From: Actinomycetota bacterium
GTDB lineage: Bacteria; Actinomycetota; Thermoleophilia; Solirubrobacterales; Solirubrobacteraceae
DNA length: 64,000 bases
NCBI GenBank assembly: GCA_005884115.1
Contig: VAXW01000003.1
Location: 434,001 to 498,000, forward strand
Direction: 5' to 3'
This document shows, piece by piece, positions 7,471-15,751 of this stretch. The notes below the pieces were generated by a model that was not told the origin of the DNA, searched no databases, and saw nothing but the letters and a program-made list of their open reading frames with translations. A program made the position numbers and the translations under genes. Numbering within the stretch: the first letter of the stretch is position 1; each line of letters opens with the position of its first letter.

Positions 7471-8358
7471 ATGAGAAAGTTGCTGGCCGCGATGTGTCTG
7501 CCGCTCGCCGTCATCTTGCTGGCCAGTTGCGGGAGCAGCAAAAAATCCACGAGCGCTTCGACCTCCACCTCGCCCTCGGTCGGCGTGAACGCGGCGATCG
7601 CCGCTCAGGTCCCAGCGGCGATCAAATCCAAAGGCACGCTCATCGTCGCGAGCGAAGCCGAGTATGCGCCGGACGAGTTCATCGCGCCCGACGGCCACAC
7701 CGTGATCGGCATGGACCCTGACATGGTCAAAGCGATCGCAGCGGTGCTGGGGCTGAAAGTGAAGGTCGTCAACTCGACCTTCGAAGCGATCATTCCGGGG
7801 CTGGCCTCGGGGCGCTACGACATCGGCGCCTCGTCCTTCACGGACACCAAGGAACGCGAGAAAACCGTGGACTTCGTCACCATAACGTCGGTCGGCGAGG
7901 CATTCCTCACCAAGGCGACGGGCGGCCCGAAGATCAACTCGCTGGCCGAACTCTGCGGCCACACTGTTTCTGTCGAGAAAGGCACCACAGAGCTGGAAGA
8001 CGCCGAAAAACAGAACAAGAAGTGCAAGGCCGCCGGCAAGCCGATCAAGCTGCTGGTCTTCCCAGGTCAGAACGACGCCAACCTCGCGCTCTCCAGCGGA
8101 CGCGCGGAAGTTGATTTCGCCGACTCGCCGATCATCGCCTACCAGGTCAGACAGCTCGGCGTCAAGGTTCGCTCGAGCCCGACGTTCGGCACTTCTCCCG
8201 AGGGTCTCGCGCTGCCCAAGAACAACGGCATGGCGAAGCCCGTGCTCGCGGCGCTGAAGCTGCTGATCGCCAACGGCACCTATCAAGCGATCCTCAAGAA
8301 GTGGGAACTGCAGAGCGCGGCGCTCAGCAACCCGACGATCAACGGCGCCACACGCTAA
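7471..8358 (+). CDS. polar amino-acid ABC transporter, substrate-binding lipoprotein
   Basis: The 295-aa product begins with a lipoprotein signal peptide (MRKLLAAMCLPLAVILLASC, lipobox LASC), followed by a Ser/Thr-rich linker and a family-3 periplasmic binding fold: VASEAEYAPDEFI near the start, GYDIGASSFTDT-like sequence (here GRYDIGASSFTDTKER) and VDFVTI. It should capture a polar or charged amino acid outside the membrane for the permease and ATPase that follow. ATG 7471 is chosen because AGGAGG lies 4 bases upstream and the signal peptide starts there; the open frame extends further up. The exact ligand is not predictable. Confidence 0.93.
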   Translation: MRKLLAAMCLPLAVILLASCGSSKKSTSASTSTSPSVGVNAAIAAQVPAAIKSKGTLIVASEAEYAPDEFIAPDGHTVIGMDPDMVKAIAAVLGLKVKVVNSTFEAIIPGLASGRYDIGASSFTDTKEREKTVDFVTITSVGEAFLTKATGGPKINSLAELCGHTVSVEKGTTELEDAEKQNKKCKAAGKPIKLLVFPGQNDANLALSSGRAEVDFADSPIIAYQVRQLGVKVRSSPTFGTSPEGLALPKNNGMAKPVLAALKLLIANGTYQAILKKWELQSAALSNPTINGATR

Positions 8359-8377
8359 GGACGGAATGAGGTAGCTG

Positions 8378-9322
8378 GTGGCCGACCCGGGCGCCGCCGA
8401 TAGGCTCGCGCCAGCCGGGCGACCCGACGAGATCAGGGCCATCCCGGTCCGTCGCCCGGGCCGCTGGGTGGCCGCCGCGCTGATCCTGCTGTTGGCGGCT
8501 TCGCTGATCCATTCGGTCGCGACGAACAAGCAGCTCGAATGGCACGTAGTAGGGCAGTTCCTGTTCGACCATCGCATCCTGAGCGGCGTTTTCATGACGC
8601 TCGAGCTGACGGTCAGCGCGATGGCGATGGGCGTCATCCTCGGTGTCGTGCTCGCCGTCATGCGGCTCTCGCCGAACCCGCTCGTGTCCGGCACGAGCTG
8701 GCTCTACATCTGGTTCTTCCGCGCGACGCCGGTACTCGTGCAGTTGCTCTTCTGGTACAACATCGCCGCGATCTACCCGAGCATCTCGCTCGGCATCCCG
8801 TTCGTGGGCGTGGAGTTCGTGCACGGAAGCGCGAACACGGTCGTGACCACCTACGTCGCCGCGCTGCTGGGCCTGGGGCTGAACGAGGGCGCATACATGG
8901 CGGAGATCGTGCGCGCCGGGATCATCTCGGTGGGCGAGGGACAGACCGACGCCGCGCTCTCGCTCGGCCTGTCACGGCTGCAGATCATGCGCACGATCGT
9001 GCTGCCGCAGGCTATGCGGGTAATCATCCCGCCGACTGGCAACGAGACGATCTCGATGCTCAAGACGTCCTCGCTCGCCAGCGTGATCACGCTGACAGAG
9101 CTGCTGCTGGCTTCGGAGAACATCTACGCGGTCAACTTCAAACCGATCCAGCTGCTGATCGTGGCGAGCATCTGGTACGCGGCGATGACGAGCGTGCTGT
9201 ATGTCGGCCAGTACTACCTGGAGCGCTACTACGCGCGCGGGGCGACGCGTGAGCTTGCGCTGACCCCACTGCAGCGCATTCGCAGCGGCCTGTTCTCGCT
9301 CGAACGGCACGAATGGTCATGA
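8378..9322 (+). CDS. amino-acid ABC transporter permease (HisM/GlnP type)
   Basis: A 314-aa integral membrane protein with one N-terminal hydrophobic segment ([17 protein letters not shown]) and the permease core of the polar amino-acid uptake family: [27 protein letters not shown], and the cytoplasmic EAA loop [17 protein letters not shown] with [13 protein letters not shown]. It forms the channel for the transporter whose binding protein is 19 bp upstream. The start is GTG 8378 with GAGG 6 bases upstream. Its TGA overlaps the first codons of the ATPase gene. Confidence 0.94.
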   Translation: MADPGAADRLAPAGRPDEIRAIPVRRPGRWVAAALILLLAASLIHSVATNKQLEWHVVGQFLFDHRILSGVFMTLELTVSAMAMGVILGVVLAVMRLSPNPLVSGTSWLYIWFFRATPVLVQLLFWYNIAAIYPSISLGIPFVGVEFVHGSANTVVTTYVAALLGLGLNEGAYMAEIVRAGIISVGEGQTDAALSLGLSRLQIMRTIVLPQAMRVIIPPTGNETISMLKTSSLASVITLTELLLASENIYAVNFKPIQLLIVASIWYAAMTSVLYVGQYYLERYYARGATRELALTPLQRIRSGLFSLERHEWS

Positions 9323-10083
9323 CCTGGCCGATGGTCAAGGCTGAGGGCGTGCATAAGCGCTTCGGTCGCCTGGAGGTGCTCAAGGGCATCACGCTTGAGC
9401 TGCAAGCCGGGGAGGTCATGTGCCTGCTCGGCCCTTCCGGCTCGGGCAAGTCGACGTTCCTGCGCTGCATCAACCACCTCGAGAAGATCAACGCTGGGCG
9501 TCTGTCGGTCGACGGCGAGCTCGTCGGCTACCGGCAGGTGGGCGAGAAGCTGCACGAGCTGCGCGAGGGGGAGGTAGCGCGCAAGCGAGCTGAGATCGGC
9601 ATGGTCTTTCAGCACTTCAACCTGTTCGGACACATGACCGCGCTCGAGAACGTGACCTGCGCGCCGATCCGAGTCAAGAAGGAGCCGCGCGAGCGCGCGC
9701 GGGCGCGTGCGTCGGAGCTGTTGGGACGCGTCGGGCTCGCCGACAAGCTCGAGGCATACCCGGCACAGCTCTCGGGCGGCCAGCAGCAGCGCGTCGCGAT
9801 CGCCCGCGCGCTTGCGATGGAGCCGAAGCTGATGCTGTTCGACGAGCCGACCTCAGCGCTCGACCCCGAGCTCGTGGGCGATGTGCTCGAGGCGATGCGC
9901 CAGCTCGCTCGCGCGGGCATGACGATGCTCGTAGTCACTCACGAGATGGGCTTCGCGCGCGAGGCCGCGGACACCGTGGTGTTCATGGACGAGGGCGTCG
10001 TGGTCGAGGCGGGCCGGCCGGCGGATGTGCTGGCAAGCCCGCGCCAGGAGCGCACGCGCGCGTTCCTTTCGAAGGTTCTATAG
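9313..10083 (+). CDS. amino-acid ABC transporter ATP-binding protein (GlnQ type)
   Basis: The ATPase of the uptake system has every ABC motif: Walker A GPSGSGKS, the Q-loop VFQHFNLF, signature LSGGQQQR, Walker B LMLFDEP, D-loop SALD and the switch histidine in VVTHEMGF. The family usually runs 240-260 aa and this is 256 aa from ATG 9313. ATG 9319 overlaps the permease stop as ATGA and is an equally good start (254 aa). The three genes form one operon: binding protein, permease, ATPase. Confidence 0.95.
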   Translation: MVMTWPMVKAEGVHKRFGRLEVLKGITLELQAGEVMCLLGPSGSGKSTFLRCINHLEKINAGRLSVDGELVGYRQVGEKLHELREGEVARKRAEIGMVFQHFNLFGHMTALENVTCAPIRVKKEPRERARARASELLGRVGLADKLEAYPAQLSGGQQQRVAIARALAMEPKLMLFDEPTSALDPELVGDVLEAMRQLARAGMTMLVVTHEMGFAREAADTVVFMDEGVVVEAGRPADVLASPRQERTRAFLSKVL

Positions 10084-10116
10084 CGCTCGTGCGCGCGTGC
10101 CCGCCGCCTCCTCGAT

Positions 10117-10596
10117 TCAGCGCCCGAGCTCCTTGCTCAGGAGCGCAACCAGCTTCTCGGGGTGCGCCAGGCGACCGACTTCGCGGTAGCCGCGTGCCGC
10201 GTGGAAGGCCAGCGAGGCCTCGTTGGGGGGCTCGACGTTGACGTCACAGACCATTCGCTCGAGAGGCTCTGCCGTGGCCTCCATCGCGTCGTAGATCTGC
10301 GTGGCGATCCCGCGCCGGCGGACTGAGCCGGCGACGGCGATGCGGTCGAGATAGAGGAAGCGTTCGAAGCGCGCGGCGAACCAGCGGTAGTTGCGGCTGT
10401 CGTACGGCGCCCCAGGCGCCATCGCGACGGCGAAGGCGACCACCTCGCCACCGGCTTCGACCACCAGGCTGCGACGTGCCAGCGAGAGGATGTACTGCAG
10501 GCGCGTCCCGTCGAGGGCGCTGAGGTGGCGCTCGGAGGCGAGGTTCAGCGCGAGCACGCGTGGCCAGTCGGCGCGTGAGAGCTCGCGTAGCGTCAT
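10117..10596 (-). CDS. GNAT-family N-acetyltransferase
   Basis: The 159-aa protein has the GNAT acetyl-CoA fold: FLYLDRIAVAGSVRRRGIATQIYDAM matches motif A, where R/QxxGxG/A binds the pyrophosphate of acetyl-CoA, and NEASLAFHAARGYREVGRL is the usual C-terminal motif B. It would acetylate an amino group of a small molecule or protein; the substrate is unknown. It faces the end of the ABC operon and is followed on the same strand side by the HNH-like gene. ATG 10596 is the only sensible start. Confidence 0.87.
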   Translation of the reverse strand: MTLRELSRADWPRVLALNLASERHLSALDGTRLQYILSLARRSLVVEAGGEVVAFAVAMAPGAPYDSRNYRWFAARFERFLYLDRIAVAGSVRRRGIATQIYDAMEATAEPLERMVCDVNVEPPNEASLAFHAARGYREVGRLAHPEKLVALLSKELGR

Positions 10597-10645
10597 GCCG
10601 TCGCAGCTTGGCAGACGCCGGCCGTTGCGAAGGGGCGGGGTGGTC

Positions 10646-11272
10646 TCAGGCGTAGCGCCCGTACGCAGCCACCCAGTCGGAGGCGATCAGGCGCTGCGCG
10701 CGAGAGAGCGTCATCGCGCCCGCGCACACGAGCCGCTTGAGCGCGCCCTCGAGGCGGTCCTTCGGATTCAGGTAGAACCCAGAACGGGTCGCGTAGTCGG
10801 GCTCCGGCCACAGGTTGCGCGCATCGTTGACCGCGCCTCCTAGCTCGAGTGGCACGAGATGGTCGTACTCGTAGGCGGAAGCCGGGCCTTTGCGTGCATA
10901 GGCGCGCATGCTCGCCAGCTTCTCTGGCTCAGTGATGGACACTGGGGGACGCACGGTGGATGTCCAGCCGCGCCGGCAGATCGTCGAGGAGAGCGTCGCC
11001 TGCGTGACGGCGGGGTTGAGCGCCCCCGGCGTGCACCGCGCATCGGGCCGGGAGTAGATCCCGGCTTCGCGCGCGTGGCAGCGCCCCGCTGGTGGCTGGC
11101 GCTGAACGGCGTGCCCGCTCGCGGTCGAGTAAGCAAGCCCATTGCCTGCGAGCTTGGACGCGGCCGAGGCCGCAATCGCGCCCGCGAGGATCGCTGAGAT
11201 GACCAAGGTGACGGCGGCGCGCGCCCGAACCTTCGGCCGCAGGCACGCCGTAGAGCCAGCGGTGCGTACCAC
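10646..11272 (-). CDS. secreted protein with HNH-endonuclease-like motif
   Basis: The product (208 aa) begins with basic residues followed by a hydrophobic helix (AAVTLVISAILAGAIAASAA), a likely signal peptide or anchor. The C-terminal half holds YEYDHLVPLELGGAVNDARN followed by LWPEP, which resembles the central His-Asn core of HNH proteins, and then NPKDRLEGALKRLVCAGAMT. Proteins of this layout occur widely as exported HNH-like proteins in bacteria. Four or more cysteines in the middle part suit an extracellular, disulfide-bonded location. Nuclease activity is not shown by sequence alone. Confidence 0.7.
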   Translation of the reverse strand: MVRTAGSTACLRPKVRARAAVTLVISAILAGAIAASAASKLAGNGLAYSTASGHAVQRQPPAGRCHAREAGIYSRPDARCTPGALNPAVTQATLSSTICRRGWTSTVRPPVSITEPEKLASMRAYARKGPASAYEYDHLVPLELGGAVNDARNLWPEPDYATRSGFYLNPKDRLEGALKRLVCAGAMTLSRAQRLIASDWVAAYGRYA

Positions 11273-11394
11273 GAGCCCAGTCTAGGTACGCGCTGTGGGC
11301 CAGCGCAATCAGCCGGCGCGAAGACGCTACAGTTTGCTCGTCGTTCGCGCGGCGATCGCCGAGCACAGCGCAGCGGCCGAGAGGGGATTCAGAC

Positions 11395-11919
11395 ATGGAT
11401 GAGATCAGCGACCTGTCGCGCCTGGGCGGCTCAATGGGCGAGGGCCGCGCTCGCTTCGTGACGGGAGCTCGCTCCTCGGAGGCCCACGTGCTCTCGCATA
11501 TCGACGAGCATTCGGCGATTGTCGACGCTGATCCAGGGCGCGTCTGGCACGCCTTGGGAGAGGTGCTCGGGCGCGAGCGCCTGCCCGGCCGCGGGCTGGT
11601 GGCGCGGCTGCTTCGCGCCCAGCCGGCGACCCGCTCGGGCGATCCGCTCCTGCCGGGCTCGACGCTGCCGGGCTTCACCGTCGTCAGGTCGGAGCCCCCC
11701 TCGGAGCTCGCGCTCGAGGGACGCCACCGCTTTGCCTCCTACGCGCTCATCTTTCGCCTGGGTGAAGCCGATGGGTGCACGACGATCCGAGCGGAGACGC
11801 GCGCAACTTTCGCGGGCGCCGGGGGTCGCATATACCGTGCGGTCGTCATCAGCGCACGCACGCACGCGCTCGCGATCCGCTCGATGCTGGGCGGCGTGCG
11901 GGTGACCGCCGAGCGCTGA
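11395..11919 (+). CDS. hypothetical protein, SRPBCC-like
   Basis: I recognise no named family with certainty. The 174-aa product has no signal peptide. Its central part (VDADPGRVWHALGEVLG, then FASYALIFRLG and TTIRAETRATFAGAGGRIYR) follows the strand-helix pattern of SRPBCC/START-like ligand-binding proteins, including the closing helix VVISARTHALAIRSMLG. The start at ATG 11395 leaves an about 35-residue N-terminal tail before the domain. A -10-like TACAGT about 65 bases upstream may drive it. Confidence 0.6.
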   Translation: MDEISDLSRLGGSMGEGRARFVTGARSSEAHVLSHIDEHSAIVDADPGRVWHALGEVLGRERLPGRGLVARLLRAQPATRSGDPLLPGSTLPGFTVVRSEPPSELALEGRHRFASYALIFRLGEADGCTTIRAETRATFAGAGGRIYRAVVISARTHALAIRSMLGGVRVTAER

Positions 11920-12163
11920 CGCTCCGCTGCGTCAGGGCTACAGGATGGCTCGAGCAAAGAGCACCTCAGCTACGCCAATGTCGCGGCCACGAATCGTCGA
12001 AGGTGCCGGCGCGCTCGGAGCAGTGCTCGAGTGGAAAGCCAGGAGCTCAACGAGCGCTGCGGACTACGGCACCTACACCGTCACCGCGCCATAGACCGGA
12101 GACGTCGCCGGGCTGCGCACCGCGCGCTGTAATTCTCGATTTCCTGCGCGATACTGAGGGTGG
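11920..12163 (+). other. intergenic stretch, no supported gene; -10-like element near its end
   Basis: A 49-codon open frame from ATG 11945 has no ribosome-binding site and no recognisable sequence, so it is not called. GATACT at 12150-12155, 8 bases before the next ATG, resembles the leaderless promoter pattern seen elsewhere in the window. Confidence 0.5.
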
Positions 12164-12616
12164 ATGCCTCAGGAATCGGTCACTCACGAGCCCACCGCTA
12201 CCGGCGTGCTCGAGCTCACGCGCCACGTGTACACGGCGCTCAACAGACGCGACTTCGATGCGGTCACCGCGATGTTCGCCCAACACGCCGTATGGGATAT
12301 CTCGCGCTGGGGCCTCGGCGTCCATGTCGGCACAGAGGCCATACGCCGCTTCATGGGCGACTGGTTCGAGAGTCTCGAGGAGTACGAGGTCCAGGTGCAC
12401 GAGCTGCTCGACCTCGGAAACGGGGTCGTGTACGCGGAGGTCCTGCAGGTCGCGCGCCGGGCCGCAAGCCGTGATCACCTTCGCCTGAGATCGGCGCCCG
12501 TCTATGAGTGGGCGGAGGGGAGCATCGCCCGGCTGACGCTCTATCCGAATCTCAGCGAGGGCCGCGGGGCGGCTGAGAGGGCCGCCGCGCGGGCCACCAG
12601 GACAGCTAGTCCATGA
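12164..12616 (+). CDS. SnoaL-like/NTF2-fold protein
   Basis: The 150-aa product shows the SnoaL-like (NTF2 superfamily) pattern: an N-terminal helix LTRHVYTALNRRDFDAVTAMF, then HAVWDIS, GTEAIRRFMGDWFESLEEYEVQVHEL and a strand-rich end. Members are small cone-shaped binding proteins or isomerases of varied function. The ATG is preceded by no clear ribosome-binding site but by GATACT 8 bases upstream, so the mRNA may be leaderless. Its last 11 bases overlap the end of the convergent small gene. Confidence 0.75.
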   Translation: MPQESVTHEPTATGVLELTRHVYTALNRRDFDAVTAMFAQHAVWDISRWGLGVHVGTEAIRRFMGDWFESLEEYEVQVHELLDLGNGVVYAEVLQVARRAASRDHLRLRSAPVYEWAEGSIARLTLYPNLSEGRGAAERAAARATRTASP

Positions 12617-12857
12617 CGCTGGTGTAGGGAGTCACGGCAGGCACGCCGCCGGCGTGCTGCGCTTCCTCGTCGCTGCGCTCGCCGACGAGCTTGCGCCTGT
12701 CCTCGGCCCTCGGCCTCGTAAGCTCGCCGTTCTGCTCGATCCTCACGAGCTGACCCGTCGGCTCGCGCACCATGGGGGTAGCGCCCTCGAGGGCCACTAC
12801 TCGATAGCCATCGGGGAGTTCGGCGATTCGGAGACTCTGCTGCTCGGTCAGCTCCAC
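12606..12857 (-). CDS. small conserved-looking hypothetical protein (83 aa)
   Basis: The product has no membrane segment. Its first half, LRIAELPDGYRVVALEG with TPMVREPTGQLVRIEQNG, has regular two-strand spacing and codon use like neighbouring real genes, so I call it coding; the last 40 residues are polar. It starts at GTG 12857. I cannot name a family. The upstream region is unusually AT-rich for this window. Confidence 0.55.
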   Translation of the reverse strand: MELTEQQSLRIAELPDGYRVVALEGATPMVREPTGQLVRIEQNGELTRPRAEDRRKLVGERSDEEAQHAGGVPAVTPYTSVMD

Positions 12858-13125
12858 CCTTGACTGCTCTCCTGAACTTCACTTTGGCGCAATTTCGGAG
12901 AGATCGAGAAGGCAAAGCCCGCAAGATGCGAAGACTTCGTAAAGGGACGGGTTTCCATTTCGGGCGGGCCGGGCAGGCCACCCGTGGTGACCGGTTCACG
13001 CACCCAGCCAGGTGCCGGGCCTACACCTCGGTACCAGCCTCAGCACCGCTTTCGAGCAGCCACATCGCGGGCGCGTTCAAGATTGCACGGCGGCCCGCTC
13101 ATCCCTTACGCTCCGAGAGGTGCTC
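12858..13125 (-). other. AT-richer leader region between divergent small genes
   Basis: No gene is supported here. Bases about 12870-12960 have visibly more A and T than their surroundings and can fold: AAGCCCG pairs with CGGGTTT across an inner GCGAA/TTCGT hairpin. On the minus strand it is the 5' region of the 83-aa gene, so it may hold its promoter or a structured leader. Confidence 0.4.
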
Positions 13126-13332
13126 GTGATCCTGATCTCGGTCGGCTGGCTGGCTGTCGTGTTCTTCACGGTCGGCATGTGCCGCGCTGGCGCGCACAGC
13201 GATGAGTCGCAGGATCTGGCGCTGCGGGAGTGGATCGCCGCAGCGCCGGCCCCTGAAAACGATGCGAGTGCGATCCCGGAGGAGCAGCCGGCGCTCTATC
13301 CCGAGGTCCGCGCTTACCGGGAGGCCGGGTGA
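13126..13332 (+). CDS. small single-pass membrane protein (68 aa)
   Basis: The product starts with one hydrophobic helix (ILISVGWLAVVFFTVGMC) and continues with an acidic, Pro/Ala-rich soluble tail. GTG 13126 is chosen because GAGAGG lies 5 bases upstream; GTG 13120 and a longer open frame from 13012 exist but lack such a site. No family is recognised. It lies just upstream of the proline-rich surface protein and may be co-transcribed with it. Confidence 0.5.
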   Translation: MILISVGWLAVVFFTVGMCRAGAHSDESQDLALREWIAAAPAPENDASAIPEEQPALYPEVRAYREAG

Positions 13333-13378
13333 GCGCCGGCGATCTCGCGTCGACTACCGCCGGTCGCGTTCTGGGGTT

Positions 13379-14470
13379 ATGATCACCAGCCTCGACGCCA
13401 AGTCGTTCAGACAGATGCCCCGGATAGCCAAGAATCGGCCGACATGGATCGTCTTCACTGGCTCCCTTTGCCTACCGCTGCTGATCTTGGCGCTGCTGGC
13501 GATGCTGGCACTCGCGGCAAGCGCGAGCGCGGCCGGTACGGGCTTGGCAGACGCCGCGCTTCCCATCGCAGAACCCGTCTCCGGACCGCCGCCGGAAAGC
13601 ACCCCACCGGCGGAACCGCAGCCTGGAGCGGAAGCGCCGCCGCCGACGGAACCCGCTCCGGAAGCTCCGGCGGAACCGCAGCCTGGAGCGGAAGCGCCGC
13701 CGCCGACGGAACCCGCTCCGGAAGCTCCGGCGGAACCGCAGCCTGGAGCGGAAGCGCCGCCGCCGACGGAACCGGCGCCCGAAAGCCCGCCACCTGCCGA
13801 ACCGGCCTCGGAACCCACCCACGAATCGCTCGGTGGCGGAGCGGGCGGGGAAAAGACCGAACAGTCCGGCAGTGGCCTAACGGCCGCAGAACCGCCGGGA
13901 GGCGGCCTCGGCTCAACAGCGAGCGAAGTGATACCGGCCGCGACCAGCGCGGAATCCGGGTTGCCCGCGGCGCTCGCACCCACTCAGCTTGCTCCCGTGA
14001 ACCCGGCGTCTTTGCCCAAGTCGGACTCCTCCGAACCGAGCAGCGCAGCGAGCACGGCCCGCCTGGACGGCGAAAGTTTCGGCTGCGGCCTTGCCGTGCT
14101 CGGTGGGCCTGCGATCGGCAACTGCGCGCCGAGATGGGTTGTCGGCGGAAGCGTCTCGGCGGCGGCGGATCCGGTCGCGCTGCTCGCGCGGGCTGCGTCG
14201 CTCGCCACCGCCACAGCCGACTTGCCGACGGACGACGGGCGCGGCGGCTCGGCTGACAGGAGTCCTCCCGCGAACCCGGCCCCCAGCCAAGCTCCATCCG
14301 GCGCGGCTGGCGGCGCAGCGGCCGGTGGCGCGGGCAGCGCCACATCGGCCTTCCTCACGCTCATGGCGAGGCCCCTACTGGCGGCACCGCACATGATTCG
14401 TCGTCTGCGTCTCTCCTGTGAGCGGTGGCTGACGGCGTGCTTCGTTCTGATTCCAGAGCGCCCCGGCTAG
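13379..14470 (+). CDS. secreted or membrane-anchored Pro/Glu/Ala-rich repeat protein
   Basis: A 363-aa protein with a long n-region, a hydrophobic segment (SLCLPLLILALLAMLALAASA) and then a low-complexity region with a 20-residue unit PAEPQPGAEAPPPTEPAPEA present nearly three times. The rest is Ser/Ala/Gly-rich, with two cysteines about 45 codons after the middle (FGCGLAVLGGPAIGNCAP). Such proline-rich regions usually span or decorate the cell wall. ATG 13379 is chosen because the signal-like segment follows; a longer frame reaches 13202. No enzymatic domain is seen. Confidence 0.65.
   Translation: MITSLDAKSFRQMPRIAKNRPTWIVFTGSLCLPLLILALLAMLALAASASAAGTGLADAALPIAEPVSGPPPESTPPAEPQPGAEAPPPTEPAPEAPAEPQPGAEAPPPTEPAPEAPAEPQPGAEAPPPTEPAPESPPPAEPASEPTHESLGGGAGGEKTEQSGSGLTAAEPPGGGLGSTASEVIPAATSAESGLPAALAPTQLAPVNPASLPKSDSSEPSSAASTARLDGESFGCGLAVLGGPAIGNCAPRWVVGGSVSAAADPVALLARAASLATATADLPTDDGRGGSADRSPPANPAPSQAPSGAAGGAAAGGAGSATSAFLTLMARPLLAAPHMIRRLRLSCERWLTACFVLIPERPG
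13607..13773 (+). repeat. 60-bp tandem repeat, about 2.8 copies
   Basis: Lines 13621-13680 and 13681-13740 are identical base for base and the next copy matches for 33 bases before diverging. The unit length is a multiple of three, so the frame is kept and each copy encodes 20 residues. Perfect identity suggests recent expansion or copy-number variation. Confidence 0.95.
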
Positions 14471-14491
14471 CTCCTCCGGGCCCCCTCATCG

Positions 14492-14517
14492 GGGCGCCGC
14501 GCGTCCTGGCGGCGCCC
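14492..14517 (+). terminator. strong GC hairpin after the repeat-protein gene
   Basis: GGGCGCCGC (14492-14500) and GCGGCGCCC (14509-14517) form a perfect 9-bp stem with an 8-nt loop, 22 bases after the stop codon. No T-run follows, as is common for terminator-like hairpins of high-GC actinobacteria. Confidence 0.5.
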
Positions 14518-14559
14518 ATCTGGAATCACTTCGAAGCTTCTGGAAGGAGCTGACTTCTT

Positions 14560-15084
14560 ATGACACGCCTGACGGCGTCTGTAGCAGGGACACAGAGACG
14601 GAATGAGGCTGTCGCCTCGCGAAGGGTGGTGGCGCAACCAAAAGGCCGATCGCATCGGAGCAGAAAGCCAGCGGGCGCCTCGGGAAGGCCAAACCTGAAG
14701 CTCGCCGGCGTGAGCGCGTGGACCCACACGCTGAACCTAACGGGCGAGCTCAATCACCGCTCGGCTCACATCTTGGAAGCAGAGATCGAGCGCCTCGGCG
14801 AAGAGGGCGTGGACGGGATCATTCTCGACCTGCGCGGTCTCAGAGGGATCGATGCGACAGGCGTGGCGGTGATTGCCTTCCGCTGCGAGCTTTGCAAACG
14901 TCGCGGGAATGACTTCGCGCTGATACGCGGCCCGCACTCGATCCACCGCGAGTTCGAGCGCGCCGGCGTCGCCGAGCGCCTTCCCTTCATAAACGCAGGT
15001 CGAGCACGACTCGCCCGGGTCGAGGCACCGGCCGCGCACTCGCAAAGACCTCTGGAGGAGGCTCGCCGGTCGAGGGCGGAGTGA
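14560..15084 (+). CDS. STAS-domain protein (anti-sigma-factor antagonist-like)
   Basis: The 174-aa protein has a 45-residue basic N-terminal tail and then one STAS domain: HTLNLTGELNHRSAHILEAE, IILDLRGLRGIDATGVAVI, ending FERAGVAERLPFI. In SpoIIAA-type proteins a Ser/Thr in the D-S/T-x-G segment is phosphorylated by an anti-sigma kinase; here the segment is DATG with Thr as the candidate site. It would be a soluble regulator of a partner-switching system, but no kinase or sigma gene is adjacent. AAGGAG precedes the ATG by 10 bases. Confidence 0.82.
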   Translation: MTRLTASVAGTQRRNEAVASRRVVAQPKGRSHRSRKPAGASGRPNLKLAGVSAWTHTLNLTGELNHRSAHILEAEIERLGEEGVDGIILDLRGLRGIDATGVAVIAFRCELCKRRGNDFALIRGPHSIHREFERAGVAERLPFINAGRARLARVEAPAAHSQRPLEEARRSRAE

Positions 15085-15133
15085 CCCCTGCTGGGGGGCG
15101 CTCCGCCCTCTCGGGGGCGCCTGGCGACGAGAA

Positions 15134-15173
15134 GCCTGGGACGGCCCCGCCGGGGGCGGAGGCCGTCCCAGGC
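15134..15173 (+). terminator. long GC hairpin downstream of the STAS gene
   Basis: GCCTGGGACGGCC (15134-15146) and GGCCGTCCCAGGC (15161-15173) form a perfect 13-bp stem; the interior CCGC/GCGG can extend it. There is no T-run. It probably stabilises or ends the STAS mRNA. Confidence 0.5.
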
Positions 15174-15233
15174 GCGCACCTGCGCTGTCAGCCCTGAAGG
15201 ACGGACTCCCTCTGATCGCCAACCTCAAGAGAA

Positions 15234-15280
15234 CGACCCCGAAGCGCTCGCGGGAGTGCGCCTCGGGGTCGCTTGTTTGT
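15234..15280 (+). terminator. rho-independent-type terminator
   Basis: CGACCCCGA (15234-15242) pairs perfectly with TCGGGGTCG (15263-15271), with an inner GCGC/GCGC helix. The stem is followed by CTTGTTTGT and preceded by an A-rich stretch, so it could work in both directions. Confidence 0.65.
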
Positions 15281-15751
15281 CCGTCCTCGGGTCTGCCCCT
15301 GAAGCTGCGGTATCCCGGCTTCCAGAGGTATCCCGGTGCGGTGATCAGGTTGCCGGACAGACTTTCACCGTCCGAGCATCTCGTCTGTGCGCACCGGCAC
15401 GCCAGGAGCGCCTGTGTGCGCAGGCTCACGCGACCACGGGACCGCCGCGTCCCAGCACCGCGTCAGGTTCGCAGCGCGAGCAGCGCGGACCACAAGCGCC
15501 TCAACACGAGCCGCACCGCGCTCCGTCGGCGAGTGGTCGTTGCCCAGTAGGGCAGCATCGAAGACCACTGGGGTACTCGTACCTGCTGGCTTCCCGGGGA
15601 TGCGGCCACAAGTCATATTTGCCCAATTTCCGGATTTTTCAACCCTTGGGCACGGAGAACCGGCATCTAGCTGCGGCCGCGGCAGGCGCCCGAGCCGGTC
15701 GCAGGTCGGTCGAAGAGCGGCAGCGTACGGCCCGCTCATACTGTCAGCGGT

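Larger units (their letters stand above)
15085..15751 (+). other. 667-bp gene-poor region with two terminator-like hairpins
   Basis: Two strong hairpins lie in the first 200 bases and are listed separately. Between about 15290 and 15750 I see no supported gene. A minus-strand frame from 15739 to 15365 is open for 124 codons but has no ribosome-binding site or recognisable family; it may be chance or a gene remnant. DNA around 15600-15650 is slightly AT-rich, which could suit a promoter for the methyltransferase gene. Confidence 0.6.

Noticed and set aside
11945..12094. 49-codon open frame between the SRPBCC-like and SnoaL-like genes
   Set aside because: No ribosome-binding site, no recognisable sequence, and atypical codon use.
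12860..13129. 89-codon plus-strand frame in the AT-rich leader
   Set aside because: It lies in DNA that looks like the 5' control region of the opposite-strand gene; product is not protein-like after residue 30.
13590..13790. Tandem repeat as a CRISPR array
   Set aside because: The 60-bp units are directly adjacent, in frame inside a coding region and have no spacers.
15365..15739. 124-codon minus-strand frame in the 667-bp gap
   Set aside because: No ribosome-binding site, no family features; could be a decayed gene but nothing supports naming it.
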